A stretch of DNA of 64,000 nucleotides from Ciona savignyi (Eukaryota; Chordata; Ascidiacea; Phlebobranchia; Cionidae), in the NCBI GenBank assembly GCA_000149265.1, contig CH002714.1, positions 977,288 through 1,041,287 on the forward strand, written 5' to 3'. Position 1 is the first letter of the stretch. Every line of letters begins with the position of its first letter. The notes under the pieces were generated by a model, which made no database searches, was not told where the DNA came from, and saw only the letters and a program-made list of their open reading frames with translations. A program made the translations under genes and the position numbers. Shown here piece by piece: positions 39,301-51,331 of this stretch.

Positions 39301-39920
39301 GCATGCATAGTGATGCTCAACTGGGGAATATAAGGGGGAGGAAAGAATGAGAATGGACAAGTCTCCATCAAATTAGTAGTTTCCCTGAATTCTGAATATA
39401 TGCTTCACTAAAAAAGTGAATGTGCAGATTTTCTGGTTTGTTATAGTTTGTCTGTTTTACAACTAAATCCCTCAATCTAATGCTTTAAAATAAAGTTTAT
39501 TTATATTTATACTTTGTTGTATAGGAATATATACAATACTTTGTACAATATAGAAGTAATCGGTAATTGGTTGTTTTTATTTCCAAGATCAGAAGGCGTC
39601 TTTCCGCGTCTTTAACAAAGCTCATATTACTGTACAAAACTGCATATACCTAAGAACTTGTATATGCAGTGGGCAATTATATAATAATCAAAAACAGATA
39701 CGATTCAGCTTGATATTGAAAACTCACTTTCCCGCTCTTGTAAATGGTAAGCCAATGCCCCATCTTCAATTACCCTGTATTCTTGAATGGCTGCATATAA
39801 AACAGGAGTTAAAAGAACCATATTTATATGATCACATTCTTTATGAATTTCAGCCTTACATTGGTTGACGGGTCTCACAGGTTCTTGTTCTATCGTGCTG
39901 TTTTGGTTAGAAGTCATCAT
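36387..39920 (-). CDS. CCDC50: CCDC50 (Ymer)-like coiled-coil protein
   Basis: CCDC50 is a cytoplasmic ubiquitin-binding coiled-coil protein linked to EGFR and NF-kB signalling in vertebrates. Eleven exons: 39860-39920, 39728-39790, 39191-39320, 38715-38817, 38618-38657, 38286-38380, 37897-38006, 37574-37649, 37123-37478, 36636-36862, 36387-36517. The product is 463 residues and all phases close. The N-terminal family signature is clear: YRVIEDGALAYHLQERE followed by IEHHYACNVENRR and AQQLQDEEDVKA. The middle is a long charged helix. Exon 9 contains eight copies of an eight-residue unit (R-H-R-E-E-D-Q-R), an expansion not in human CCDC50. The C-terminal part is basic and Ser-rich (SPHRRTKSERPRRPP), resembling the vertebrate tail. 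It is longer than human isoform 1 (306), mainly through the repeat and tail. Confidence 0.88.
37284..37475. repeat. 24-bp coding minisatellite in CCDC50 exon 9
   Basis: Eight tandem 24-bp units encode an eight-residue Arg/Glu-rich repeat, with two or three units varied (EEEQ, RRL). The opposite strand is open too, which produces spurious ORFs. Confidence 0.9.
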
Positions 39921-40456
39921 GATGCGTCATCAGCTCATCGGACAGAGAAATTTAAAAAAAAGATTAACCCACTAACAAAGTAACACTGCAACAATATAAA
40001 ATATGATTTGCAAAACAATTAAGGGTCATTTATAATATCAATCCATTTTTAACTGCAAGGTTTTTAGGCAAGTAGCATTCTGGCTTATTGCAAATACTGT
40101 TCCAAAACAAAATATTTAACATCAAAAAATGGCAAAAATAGTAATTTTTTAAATAGGTAAAAAGTTTAAGTAAATAAAAATAAGAATTTAAATATGATTG
40201 TTGGTAGCATAGAATATGTGTAAAACAAAATGTTAAAAAAACGCACAAAAAATTAGTTGCAAAACGGTAGTATACAAATTACAAAAACTATAATGCATTT
40301 TGTTGAAAAGTAAAGGTAAAATATAAAACAAATATTCCATTGAAACACAGCAGCAGTTTAAGTAAAAAAAATTAAAAAATATTACAACACGAAAAAACAT
40401 GCAATTACATAATACCATCAATACAGTGGATAGCGGTAATGGGGAATCAGTTTCCT
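39921..40456. other. Spacer between GPR161 stop and CCDC50 start
   Basis: 536 bp of very AT-rich sequence with no exon recognised. It must carry the GPR161 3' end and the CCDC50 promoter. Confidence 0.5.
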
Positions 40457-43400
40457 TTATGTTCTCATCATTTCAACCAAATCGTAAGCCATGGTTTGAG
40501 CAAAATAATCAACTATTTGCGGCTTTTTCCAACGTCTAATTTTAATTGGCTCAGCTGGTTTTAAGTGTACAAGATTTCGAGAAGCAAGTGAAATTTGCAA
40601 GTCATGGTTTCCATCTTCATTTGAACTGAGGTTGATCGTTGCAGCATCGTCATCACTCACATATGTGGAGGTTCTTTCCGATGTTGCATGTTCTGCATCA
40701 ACTTCCTCATATAGCAAGGATTTCATCTTGGAGAATGGAGGATTACCAACTCCCCCATTGTACATCACTCCTGCTCCTAAAGAGGGAGGCGAGAAGACCA
40801 TCAAGGAGGAAAGGACATCACTCTCCATTACCTGACTTGGAGTCAGCTGAAGAGGATGCGAGTTTGGTTGCTCTCGCTCCCGGAATGGATTTGTATTATT
40901 GTTCTCATTGGAGTTTAATAATTGGTTGTTATTATTTTTAAGATCGGAGGGAGAATTATTTCGATTTTGAAAGGTTAAACAGTCAGGGTCGTCAATTGAA
41001 CCACGATTGATAGACCATTTTCTGCAGCTTGATTTTAATCTCATTTTAAATGAATTTTGATTTTTAGCACAACTTCGTAAAATTTGCATTGGGCGGACAA
41101 TGGTGGCGACGGCTGCCGATTCAACCATGATTGCTGCTGTTAGTCGGGGGGATAATCCTAGATCTGTGGAAAAATGCAAAAAAATCTTATATTTACAGTT
41201 TTTTGTCATTTGTTATGTTACATGTTGATAAGCTAAGGTATTAGTTGCACTGATCATCGCATTTTTCAGAACTGCTCGTCAACAACATTTTCATGACAAA
41301 CAGAGAATAAAATGGCAGTTCTTATAAACATCCAGTATTAATTACTTTCACAATTAAACAACGAAAACTCATGCCGTTTTTACATTATATGCAAGTATTA
41401 CCAGTGCAGTACCTTAAATTCAATAAACACTGTACTTAAAGAACAACAGATAAAAACAAAACCTTTAATGTGAGTAGATAGGCTTAAGATTCTTGTCCGT
41501 TTTGTCTGCGGGCCTCTTGCAGTTCCCAATATTAAAGACTTCATTTCATCTCGGACTGTTCGATTCCAAGCACCATATATAATCGGGTAATGTAGACAAC
41601 TAAAACATATCAAGATAAATATCAAAAAAAGTCCCCCACTGACAAATTAGTAATCGCTTTAAGTATAAAAAAAGTATCTTATCTATGTAAAAAATAACCC
41701 TTAATTCGATTTATGTAATTGTACAAGTGTAGTGTTCGTTAAATATCAATTTCGAACTAGTTTGTACACTTGATTGCCCAAATATAATTATCAACCTGTT
41801 TAAAAACTAATTGAGTTAACAATTTCATGTGACACATCACATTAAAAGACACTAAATTGAACCTACCTGAGATACAAGAGGCAGGATGCAATGGACAACC
41901 ACCAACGAGGAATCGGTGATAAGTGTTCCTGTCTTGGCTGCATTGAATATGACAAAGTAGAGTTCACCGCAGTGGTTGGTAGAAACGTTTCGACCATGGA
42001 TGTGATAAAAAATGGGCCAACAGTGACAAAAAGGAAACCCACCACCATAAAGATGGTGCATGACGCCTGAGGAATGAACTGGTACAGTAAAAGTGGAAAA
42101 ATACATTTCTATCTTCCCACATTAAAGATGGTTTAAGCATAAGTTTAACCATCTGTTTTTTAAATGTTTTCGTATGATATTTATATTACATTCTTTAAAA
42201 GAATTAACTGGGAATTCTTNNNNNNNNNNNNNNNNNNNNNNNNNNNNNNNNNNNNNNNNNNNNNNNNNNNNNNNNNNNNNNNNNNNNNNNNNNNNNNNNN
42301 NNNNNNNNNNNNNNNNNNNTAGGTGTAACATGGCTATCTACGCCTCGGTGTAAGCAAAATAAACAGCAATCTTTATATGTTAAATTCTACCAATAACTAG
42401 ATGCACATCATGCTTCATTGATATAGTTACTACAGTATATAAGTAACACACAACTAACCTTTCTATGATTTGCATAATAATGAGTGTAGTTGAATGTAAG
42501 TGACTTGCGTGGTGAGGCTGATACTCGGTGGGAAAGCGATGAACCAACTCGGTCTAAATTTCATATGTCAGATCAGAACAGATTTTTTTTAAAGTGTTTA
42601 CAACTTTCAATGCTATATAGGTAAAATCGGGGTTACAACGGAAAAAGGGGGATCTATTAAATGTATTATTACAAAAAAAGTATGTAGAATAAAAATTAGG
42701 CCTGTCCATCAACTTTATTATATAGCAATCAATTGCAAATTAGATCGATTAGGTTCAAAAACAGTTTTCACACTCGTTAGGGGAACACTTTCAGGTACAG
42801 AAATAGTAGGTGGATTGATGGTGCTTTCCCTTTACCCTGTCCATATGTACACAATTTGGTAATTGATTATTTTATTGCAATTTAAACAAACTGTTTGTAA
42901 CTACTGGATCCCAACATTGTTCGTTTAACACTTTCATATCGCTTTGAGTTTAATGTTAACACACCTGGGTTAGAGGTAAGTGAAGAATCAGTTGATCGGC
43001 GCCACACATGCTGTGGTCTATTGGATGGTGCTGGGCCACAACTACTGGATCGTTTCATTTGAATTGATTTTCGCATGCTAATATGGTCAGTATGAAAAAA
43101 TTGTTCCGGTTTATTGGAACTGAATAACTGATAAGAGGAACTGGCACTTGAAGTGGACGGAGCGCATTCTGCAGATTCTTCCTTCCCGTGCACGACGCAT
43201 GCGGAGGAAGAAAGTGGGTGACCAGAGACACAATGATGATTGTTTTTGTTTAAGTTGTTGACTTGAATTCTATCTGATATCAAAATCTCATCACTTCGGT
43301 TTGAATGAAGCAGTGTGCATTGGTTGAGCTCAGATTGCTGAATTTAAATAAACAATTAAATGACGTGTTTGAAAAAATACCAGTTCAATAAAAAACAACA

Positions 43401-46400
43401 TTGAAGTAAATTGTTTCCATAAAAATGTGAATACAGTACTATAACATTCCCAAAAGCCTCATCAACAAGGTTGAACTATTGTACAACTTACCTCAACCTG
43501 ATGAGGTAATTGTGGATTTTCAACATCTTTTGTTCTAAAACTTGTGTCAATACCCGAATCTTCTGCTATATCTACAAGCCCATCACTTAAGACATGCACC
43601 CCTGTAAAACTAGATGCTAAAAATCATATGAAGCTGGTTTAAAAATTTAAAAATCATCTGAAGATGTTAAACTTTAAAGCATATACTAGTTACTTGATTC
43701 CACCCAGCTCTTTTATGTATACCAATGAAGGCAATGATCATTATTTAGATTTTAATGAAAATAGTATAGAGTACATTACCATGGGAAACAAAATTTGCAT
43801 TTTCCGTGACATAAATAAGTTGCATTATGGTTAGATAGGGGATTATAGCCGTATTACAAAGTAGACATCTTTGATATAGTGGGAGATATAGTCATAAGCA
43901 TATGTCGAGTAAACTTCACGGTGATTGTTGGCATACACATTCAATTCATTTATTTTAGTTCTACCTGGATTTCACTGGGTGGGAATTACAAATTCTATGA
44001 ACCCATACACATGGAATATTTCCCAAAATAAACCGGTAATGACTATTTTGATAAACTAAATAATGCAGTAGACTATCACCTACCTTGCACGGGATGATGT
44101 ACTTTACAGTAAGCAGTCGGCTTTAATTTAGCACCCATCTCTTTATTGGCATTATTAACCTTGAGCCTAAGAATAGATATTTTATCGGGTATTTGTATAT
44201 ATAAATAATAGAACAGGCCTTTTAAAATAACCAAATTATTTTGAGTTTCCTTATTTTATTACTAAGCTATGTCCCCAAAGTACCAATCACTATATATACT
44301 TAGGCTAAAATATGATATGTAAACATTGAATCAGAATAAACACACACTGATATAAAGGTTATAATTGTAATTGTAAATGAGACTTGGTTTTAGATATATA
44401 CTGTGACCAGTCAACACACCAGCATCAAATTTTTGACAAAATTTTTAGATATGGTATTTTATTCATAGAAGTTTAGTTCTAATCCACTTACTTTAAATCA
44501 TTAGATTTTGTTCCAATATCAATTTTGCTTGCTTTTTTATGAGCCACATAACACATACAAGTGTAGCATGTTATCATAACACAAAATGGCAAAAGACAAC
44601 ATAAAATTAACTGGAAAGAAAGGTTGATTTTTAGGGGTTATCTAAATGTATTAAATTAAATCAAAACTAAACACTAAACAGTGTCCTGATCCAGTGTATC
44701 TAAATAAATTACTAAAAACATACCTATAATATCCAATATCCAACACTGTGCAATAACTTTGACAGTTCAACTATGGTAAGCAGGCACATGGTCAGATGAC
44801 AATGGTCATTGTTTAACAAAAAACCAAAGCATCCTTTCTTATCTCTTCTACAAATTGTACCCAATTCGTCTCATTTTATCACATTGTAGGTAGTACCATC
44901 GATATTAATTTATAAGTATTTGCATCCCATCATATTTGTACATGGGTGTAGTTATGAGGACTGGATGGAACCACCTAATAGTTTATACTAAAGGCGAAAG
45001 TATAAAGTAACATAAATACTGATATTAAATTTTCGATAATTTGGCTTTTGCATTTTTACTATGCTGCCTTTAAAATAATAGTGGCATAAACTTTATAAAA
45101 TTTTTAAAAAAATTTATTAAAATTACATATGCTTTTTTGCACCCGTTACAAAAAAAGTCTAAAGCTGGAAAAAAGCGTTTGCCCTAACACTTCTACCGCG
45201 GTACCTCTAAATACTACTGTGAACAGGGACCGCTTGGAGCGCATGGAGCGCTTAAATCGCTTGGATCGTTTACTATACTTCGTAATTACAAAAGTCATGA
45301 TATTAATGTTAGGGTTGGGGTTAAAGTTCGTTCTGGGGTTGAGATTAGTGTTTGGGACAGGGTTAGAATTACTTTCCATAGCAATCTAAGTGTACCAAGC
45401 GATCTAAGCGCTCCAAGCGGTCCTGTACAGTAGTATTTAGAGGCACCCCTTCTACCGTGCTATCGTCTGTCCAGCACCAATCAAAACGACGCACACTATG
45501 TCAGCACCTTTTGGTCTGTTACTGTACAGTGAAAATATATAAACCTTACCCAGAATAAACTGAACCCTCGGTGAGTGCTCCAAACTGGGAAACAACCAAG
45601 TTTGTCAACTGAAAACTTATACGATGACCAAGATCCAAACAATGGAGGCAACGCAGATAACGCAGATACAAGCCAACTTAGTACAGTAATTACTGTAGAA
45701 CGATATCCTGTGATTTTTGATGGATACATCAGAGGGTAAACTACAGCGTAATATCTGCATGAAAAAGAATAAATGATTTAGTTACTTGAACATAATGCAG
45801 CAATGCACACTAAACTTTAAAAATAAGTTATTAGTATTAAAAAGTATCTAAATAGATCTCTAATTACAAATGCCAATAAAACACAAATATGACAGGTTGA
45901 CATGTAGCAGTGCTGTACAAGAAACACCATCGCAGCTATACTGGTAGTGATGTATTTTACACTTACAGAAAGATTCACGATTTGAATAAGGTTCAATCAT
46001 CATCAATAAGCGAAATTGATGATGATTGGAGCTACAAACGAAGCATCTGTGTGAACCATGCTAGTTTCACCATACAACAAGTCTGTTTTGTTTAATAATT
46101 GAATTATATAACCTATTTGTGTAAAAAGATAATATAAAAACTTACCGGTCATATGAAATTGCTGAAAGTGTAAACATGCTAGAACTAAGGATTGTAAGAG
46201 TAAAGAATCCAGAAATAGAGCACCATAAATTTCCCAAAGGCCATCGATGTAGAACAGTACTGGCCACAACAAATGGTAAAACAAGAATTAAAAAGACCAG
46301 GTTTGAACACGTCAAACTTAAAACCAATTTATTGCTTGGAGTTAACAAAAACTGGCGTCTGAAATAAAAAGTTGATTTTAGTATTTAAAAGGAATACCAA

Positions 46401-46990
46401 ATAATAATTAGTCAATCCTCACATTAAAACATACATAGATGTACCTTCTGTTGTAAATGCAAGCATATGGATAATAACTACAGATTCAATTAAAAATAGA
46501 TTGAATTCCACTAAATTAAATCAACTTAATCATATACAGGACACTGCAATAGCTAAGGTAACCCGACGATGAGCAGGAGGTAAATATATGATCACCTGTG
46601 TAAGATAACACCCATACGAATTCCGATTCATGGAAATACACAAGAATATCATATCAACAATTGTTTACTCAATACAATAACTTGGACTTGTGTATACAGG
46701 CACTTGCAACTTGGTTGAACTCACTTGAGTACATCACTGACAATTGCTACCTCAATTTTTAATAAAATTTTACAAATTTATTAAATACCCATAACACTTC
46801 TTACCTGTATAAGGTGTAAGACAAAAGAAAATTTCCCACAACAGCTAATATATTGATGGCAGACAATGCAACAGTCTGGGCCACAAAAGAGACCTGACTT
46901 TCATTTTCTGAAAATGCAGAGTAGATTAAGTTATAAGTCTATTTTAAATATGAGCATACCGGTACCATTTCTCGTGATGTTGTGATCCAT
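40457..46990 (-). CDS. GPR161: GPR161 orphan class A GPCR
   Basis: GPR161 is a ciliary receptor that raises cAMP and restrains Hedgehog signalling in vertebrates. Twelve exons: 46960-46990, 46805-46907, 46146-46358, 45550-45754, 44492-44610, 44084-44166, 43492-43616, 42965-43337, 42459-42553, 41867-42066, 41463-41599, 40457-41163. The product is 796 residues and all phases close. The N-terminus has three N-glycosylation sequons. TM1 carries GN; TM3 ends in DRY (115-117), followed by YPSKITGYRS, a GPR161 signature. The third intracellular loop is long and Ser-rich. TM6 is FMVVGFLFVTVGPFF, and TM7 ends HYPIIYGAWNRTVRDE in place of NPxxY. The tail begins DLGLSPRLTAAIM, matching vertebrate GPR161, and ends in an amphipathic segment. 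An assembly gap at 42220-42319 falls in an intron. Confidence 0.93.
42220..42319. other. Assembly gap (100 N) in GPR161 intron
   Basis: Run of N between the exon at 42459-42553 and the exon at 41867-42066. These two exons join in phase without it, so no coding exon needs to be missing. Confidence 1.
45199..45448. mobile_element. MITE, family A copy 2 (target duplication CTTCTACCG)
   Basis: 250 bp, closely similar end to end to 1090-1336, with the same inverted ends and the same GTTAGGGTT-rich centre. Flanked by CTTCTACCG at 45190-45198 and 45449-45457 (nine identical bases; eight would also fit). It lies in the GPR161 intron between exons 4 and 5. Confidence 0.88.
46532..46655 (+). mobile_element. 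Diverged SINE 3' fragment in GPR161 intron
   Basis: Resembles the body of the SINE at 31668-31957: CATATACA..ACACTGCAATAGCT..GGTAACCCGACGATG and a TTCATGG.AATA..CA.GAATATC end. Heavily substituted, with no tRNA-like head. Confidence 0.65.
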
Positions 46991-47526
46991 TGCTTTTCAG
47001 TAATTAAGGCTGCTTCTTTACATTTTTCATAATTCTGTTGACATGATTGATTTTTTTAGTGTGATAACAAGGATTAAATTGACTGAAAAAACAAAAAAAT
47101 GTTATTTGAACAAATGAAGTTACGAATACACAACCAAACACACACAGTACCAGTATAAACTTTTGATGTACAACCGGATTAACACTCAAAATGTTTGAAA
47201 AGTTGAAGATAATTTATAACGTTAAAAAAACACACACAGTACCAGTTTGAGCTTTTGATGTATAACAGAATTAACACTCAAAATGTTTGCAAAATTGAAG
47301 ATAATTTATAACGTTTAAACAAAACAATATAATAGGTTTCTAAAGGTTCAAATTCTTATATTGGTTTCTTGCCGAGATCTTTACACTTGTTCTCAGAAGT
47401 ATAAGGGTACACATCACATATATGTGGCAGAGTAACGATACTTACTTTGTTAATAAATGGATGGGATAAATTAAATTGCACAAAAAAAATAAAGGGAAAA
47501 GTAAAAAAACAATTAAATAAAACTGA

Positions 47527-47928
47527 TTAAGTTTTGTTATTATTAATTAAAGTTAATTTAGAAGTAGAAGATGTAGATTTAAGACTTGATTTTTTGGGTT
47601 GTTTCGTCGAATAAAAGCCCAATATTTCAAGCATGGCTTCTGCAGCTTGGCGGCTTGCAATTTTCTTTGTCTTTCCACTGCCTCTCACAGTTTTATCCAA
47701 TGCAGTACAATCCATAAAAAATAGTTTTTCTTTTGTTTCCGGTAATATATCCTTATCGGTTTGTTCAACTAATGTGTATTTGGGTGGAGTGGCAGATTTA
47801 GCATGCATAATTTGGGCCAATCGGTTTGCCGGGTGTAATGTTGTACCTGTACCAAGTCTGTAACTAGAGTCAATGTAACTTTTAAACTTCACATGGTGTG
47901 ACTTCTTTTCTCCATCCATTATTGACAT
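47527..47928 (-). CDS. Small dsRNA-binding-domain protein
   Basis: A 133-residue single-exon ORF starting MSIMDGEKK (an in-frame ATG three codons later is an alternative start). Residues about 35-108 have the pattern of a double-stranded RNA-binding domain: an N-terminal helix (NRLAQIMHAK), a PPKYTLVEQ first strand, and the C-terminal basic signature GSGKTKKIASRQAAEAMLEILG, which grips the dsRNA phosphate backbone. The tail is Lys/Ser-rich. The domain call is strong. Which dsRBD family it belongs to (PRKRA/TARBP-like, SON-like or other) I cannot tell. It lies 537 bp upstream of GPR161 on the same strand. Its 5' flank includes a short tandem duplication at 47935-47991 with GTAAGT-like donor sequence, so an upstream non-coding exon is possible. 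Confidence 0.75.
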   Translation of the reverse strand: MSIMDGEKKSHHVKFKSYIDSSYRLGTGTTLHPANRLAQIMHAKSATPPKYTLVEQTDKDILPETKEKLFFMDCTALDKTVRGSGKTKKIASRQAAEAMLEILGFYSTKQPKKSSLKSTSSTSKLTLINNNKT

Positions 47929-49261
47929 TTAACTTACCTTCTAGCCTATAATTCAAAATCAACAAATTACCTTCTAGCCTATAATTTAAAATAGTATGCA
48001 AATATTAATGCACATAATGGCACTATGATATACCATACTGTATTGTATCGTAATAAACTGTGATGATAAAATACTTATTTCGAAAGGAGGAAAAGTTAAT
48101 AAGGAAACTGCAAACTTAAAGCAGGTCTAATTGTAATCAAGCATTAAATTTTAATCTCAACACTCTGAACTAACCCTTAAACTAACCCCAGTTAGAACAC
48201 ATGCTCCAATAATTACTAAGCTTAGGCCTATTCACACCTTAACATTTCTTTTTATTCAATAAAGAATAGGAATCATTACCTCCTTCTTCTTACCACTGGT
48301 CATACTATGAAGTACCTGAACGTAATCATTGTTCCCGTATAAAGTTCATCACAATACCATCCGGTTTAAAAGTTTAACCAGACTGTGAAGGAATAGAGTG
48401 GCTGTGGTATACCATAGCGCCTATTGACCAACAGGGGTCGTGACGAAATTCTTCGAGCTGCCGTGCCACTGGCATGTCACCTTGGCACCTGTAGATTTGG
48501 CACCATTTAAGCTGCCAAATTTTTGGCACGTCTCTAGCTGCCAAATATTTGGCACGTCTTTAGCTGCCAGTGCGTTGGCACGTGTATAGCTGCCAAATAT
48601 TTTTAACTTTTTAGCTGTTGCACGTTAGTATTTGCGATATTTTTCAGTTTTTAAACTGCAAAATATCAGTGGTACCTTTGTAGCTGAAGGCGTAACTGTG
48701 TTAAAGTGTAAGTTAGGCATTGAATTAGTGCTGTTGTTAATTTTACGTCAGGATTGGAGTTAGTTTACAGTTTTTAGTGTACAATTGCTCACGCTTATCT
48801 ATTTTACCACTATTCCTTTGTAAATTCTTTAATGGGTTGGATTTTATATTTGACAGCAGCATATATACCGGCATTTGTTGTATATTGTGGTTTAGCTGAT
48901 TAAGTATGAGTGATTTATGTGAAAAAGTGTAGCATATGCAGCATTTCAAAAAAAAGTGAATATAGCCTGTAAACCAATATTTTCTTTCTGTAAAAGTACA
49001 ATATCAGATTTATATATAAAAAAGAGTGTGTGACACTAAATATACCTCACATGCCATTGTTGTACTTTTCATCCCAGGAATTACAGCCAACTTGTAGTCT
49101 AATCTGATGAATTTTATGGGAATTGTTTGTTGATTATAACAGGTTTTAACTGGTTTAAAGTTTGAATTAAAGATACTACTTCTTTGGAACTACTTTTAAG
49201 GAAATTTTAAAGAGTTTGTGCACAAATGAAACTGAAGACCAATTTTCACGATGTTGCATAA

Positions 49262-50912
49262 TGAAAGAACCAAATAAGCATTTGCATGTTTTACATTATA
49301 AAAGTGCAATTTTATATGAAAACTTGAATATGCAAGGTAAGACAAATCTAAATGCAAAGCAAGATGGACAATTAATTTAATTGTTAAATTTTAATCTGTG
49401 TACGGGTAATAAAATAGATTTTCTAGGGTCGAAAAAGATAAGGAACCGGTAATAGATGTCTTTGCTACTTTCAATATTGTGTTTTTAAAGTCAATTTTTC
49501 ATACACAGTGGGAATTATAGAATGTAGAAAAACTTGCCAAGGACAAAGTGGAAAAGAAAGAATTTTTTATTGTTCATTTGGTAGTCCTGTTTTTACAAGA
49601 GGACAAGTTATAACAGATCATTTGGAAAAACAAAAAGGTACTGGTAATTAATTTTTCTCCTTTATTTAAAGTTGACGATTCAGTCAACCTTTATTTAAGA
49701 TAGCATATAACCAATTTAGACCTCTATGCGCGACAGAATGTGACGAGTGGTACCCTCCATGAGTCATTGTTTTTAAACGAGTGTTTTGCTGAGCAACAAT
49801 GCTGGTGATTTCAAAATGTTTGTTTGGTTGAAAGTAGCATGTGCGAGGCTGCATGACGGTGTTTTCATTTAGCTGTAAAATAGTTTAATAGTGGAGAAGT
49901 GCTTTGTAAAATAAAGGTGTTGATTGTGCATCTGCTAGCTGTTTTGTTGAAAAAAAGTTGTTGGTGTTTGGCATAGTATGGGCTTAAAATTTTTAAGTAA
50001 TTTTTTTGATTTTGAGTTTAGGGTGCATGTCATAAATTTTGGATGCCATAATGGCCTACTTGCATTAAAGGTTTACTATTTTATATTGTAATCTCACAAC
50101 ATAAACCACTTATATGTTATGTTTACAGGTGGAAGAGTACCGGTATATTGTTAATGAGAATATTCGGCATCTTTTCAAAATTATCGCCACTCAAAGAAGC
50201 ATGCAAGGATGTTAGAATCACCTTCTGGGAAATACTATACTGACATTTGGTAGGGATACATTGTCATTTTTGTTGTCATTTGTTATATTGTTAAAAAGTA
50301 AATCTCTTGTCTAGTACTATTTATTTTGTGTGTGCTGAATAGTTTTTACATAAATATTTGCTAGGAATGTACCATGTTAAAAAACATTGAAGGTTCTAAT
50401 ATCATTAAAACCCTTGTTCACGACCATTTTAACAGATGACAACTGTAAGACAACTGTAAATTGCAAGATTTCTGCAATATCTGCAAAAGAAATTCAAAGC
50501 CAGCAGTCAACAGAATGGTTAGGTTTTTTTTTAATTTCAAGAAAGTTAATTACCAAAATACTTTGAACCATATGTAGCATGAACATTTAACCCAAAAATT
50601 AAAGCCTGATGCTAAATAAGAGGTTTTGTCTAAGAAGCAAGATACACCAGTTATAAATATGGTTAAATAAACTAATCCATATTTTCAGACATACAAAACA
50701 TGACAATGGCTTTTATAACTTAACATCAGGATTGTTCTCTTTCAATAAGTTACTTCCATGTTTGTTGATAAACCTGTTTGTGTTATACTAAATAAATAAA
50801 AATATTTTTTTCTTTTCAGGTTCAATGTGATCATTGTGACAGGTGGTGTCACCAAGGTTGTCTTGGTTACGTACCACTCAAGAATTTTGTTTGTCCGAAA
50901 TGTGTCCAATAA
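49262..50912 (+). CDS. Small spliced gene inside transposon, PHD-type zinc finger at C-terminus (model incomplete)
   Basis: Candidate exon pieces with fair splice sites are about 49262-49340, 49509-49637, 50150-50248, 50435-50517 and 50820-50912. The last encodes QCDHCDRWCHQGC...FVCPKC before a TAA, the second half of a PHD finger (Cys/His zinc ligands with the usual Trp before CH). Earlier pieces carry Cys and an HSKKH segment that could be another zinc site. The pieces do not all join in one phase, in particular into the PHD exon, so either my boundaries are wrong or the gene is decaying. Its role in the element is unknown; PHD fingers normally bind histone H3 tails. Confidence 0.4.
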
Positions 50913-51106
50913 ATTCAAAGAAAACATGGGTCTATTTTTTTAAGTGTTTTACAGCCATCTTTTTGTACTTACAAAGCAATAAGTTGGGGCATTACTCAGT
51001 AGCGTAGTCTTGGAATGCAGTATGGGTAGTCCGTTTTGTTGATTGGGTGCAATTACAGAAGTGCTAAGGTTAATAGTGGTGTGAATGGTGATAGATATTG
51101 CAATAG

Positions 51107-51331
51107 TCACCTTGGCACGTCTTTTATGGCACCTTGGCACGTCTTTTATGGCACCTTGGCACGTCTTTCTTGGCACCTTGGCACGTCTTTTTTGGCACCT
51201 TGGCACGTCTTTCTTGGCACCTTGGCACGTCTTTCTTGGCACCTTGGCACGTCTTTTTTGGCACCTTGGCACGTCTTTTTTGGCATCTTGGCACCTTGGC
51301 ACGTCTTTTTGTTGGCACCTTGGCACGTGCC
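51107..51331. repeat. 24-bp tandem repeat (about 10 units)
   Basis: Units of CCTTGGCACGTCTTTYWTGGCA type form the right subterminal array of the surrounding transposon. The long ORFs on both strands here are by-products of a repeat whose unit is a multiple of three. Confidence 0.9.

Noticed and set aside
42122-42331. ORF running into the N gap
   Set aside because: Not needed: the flanking GPR161 exons already join in phase, and the reading frame here is not the receptor frame.
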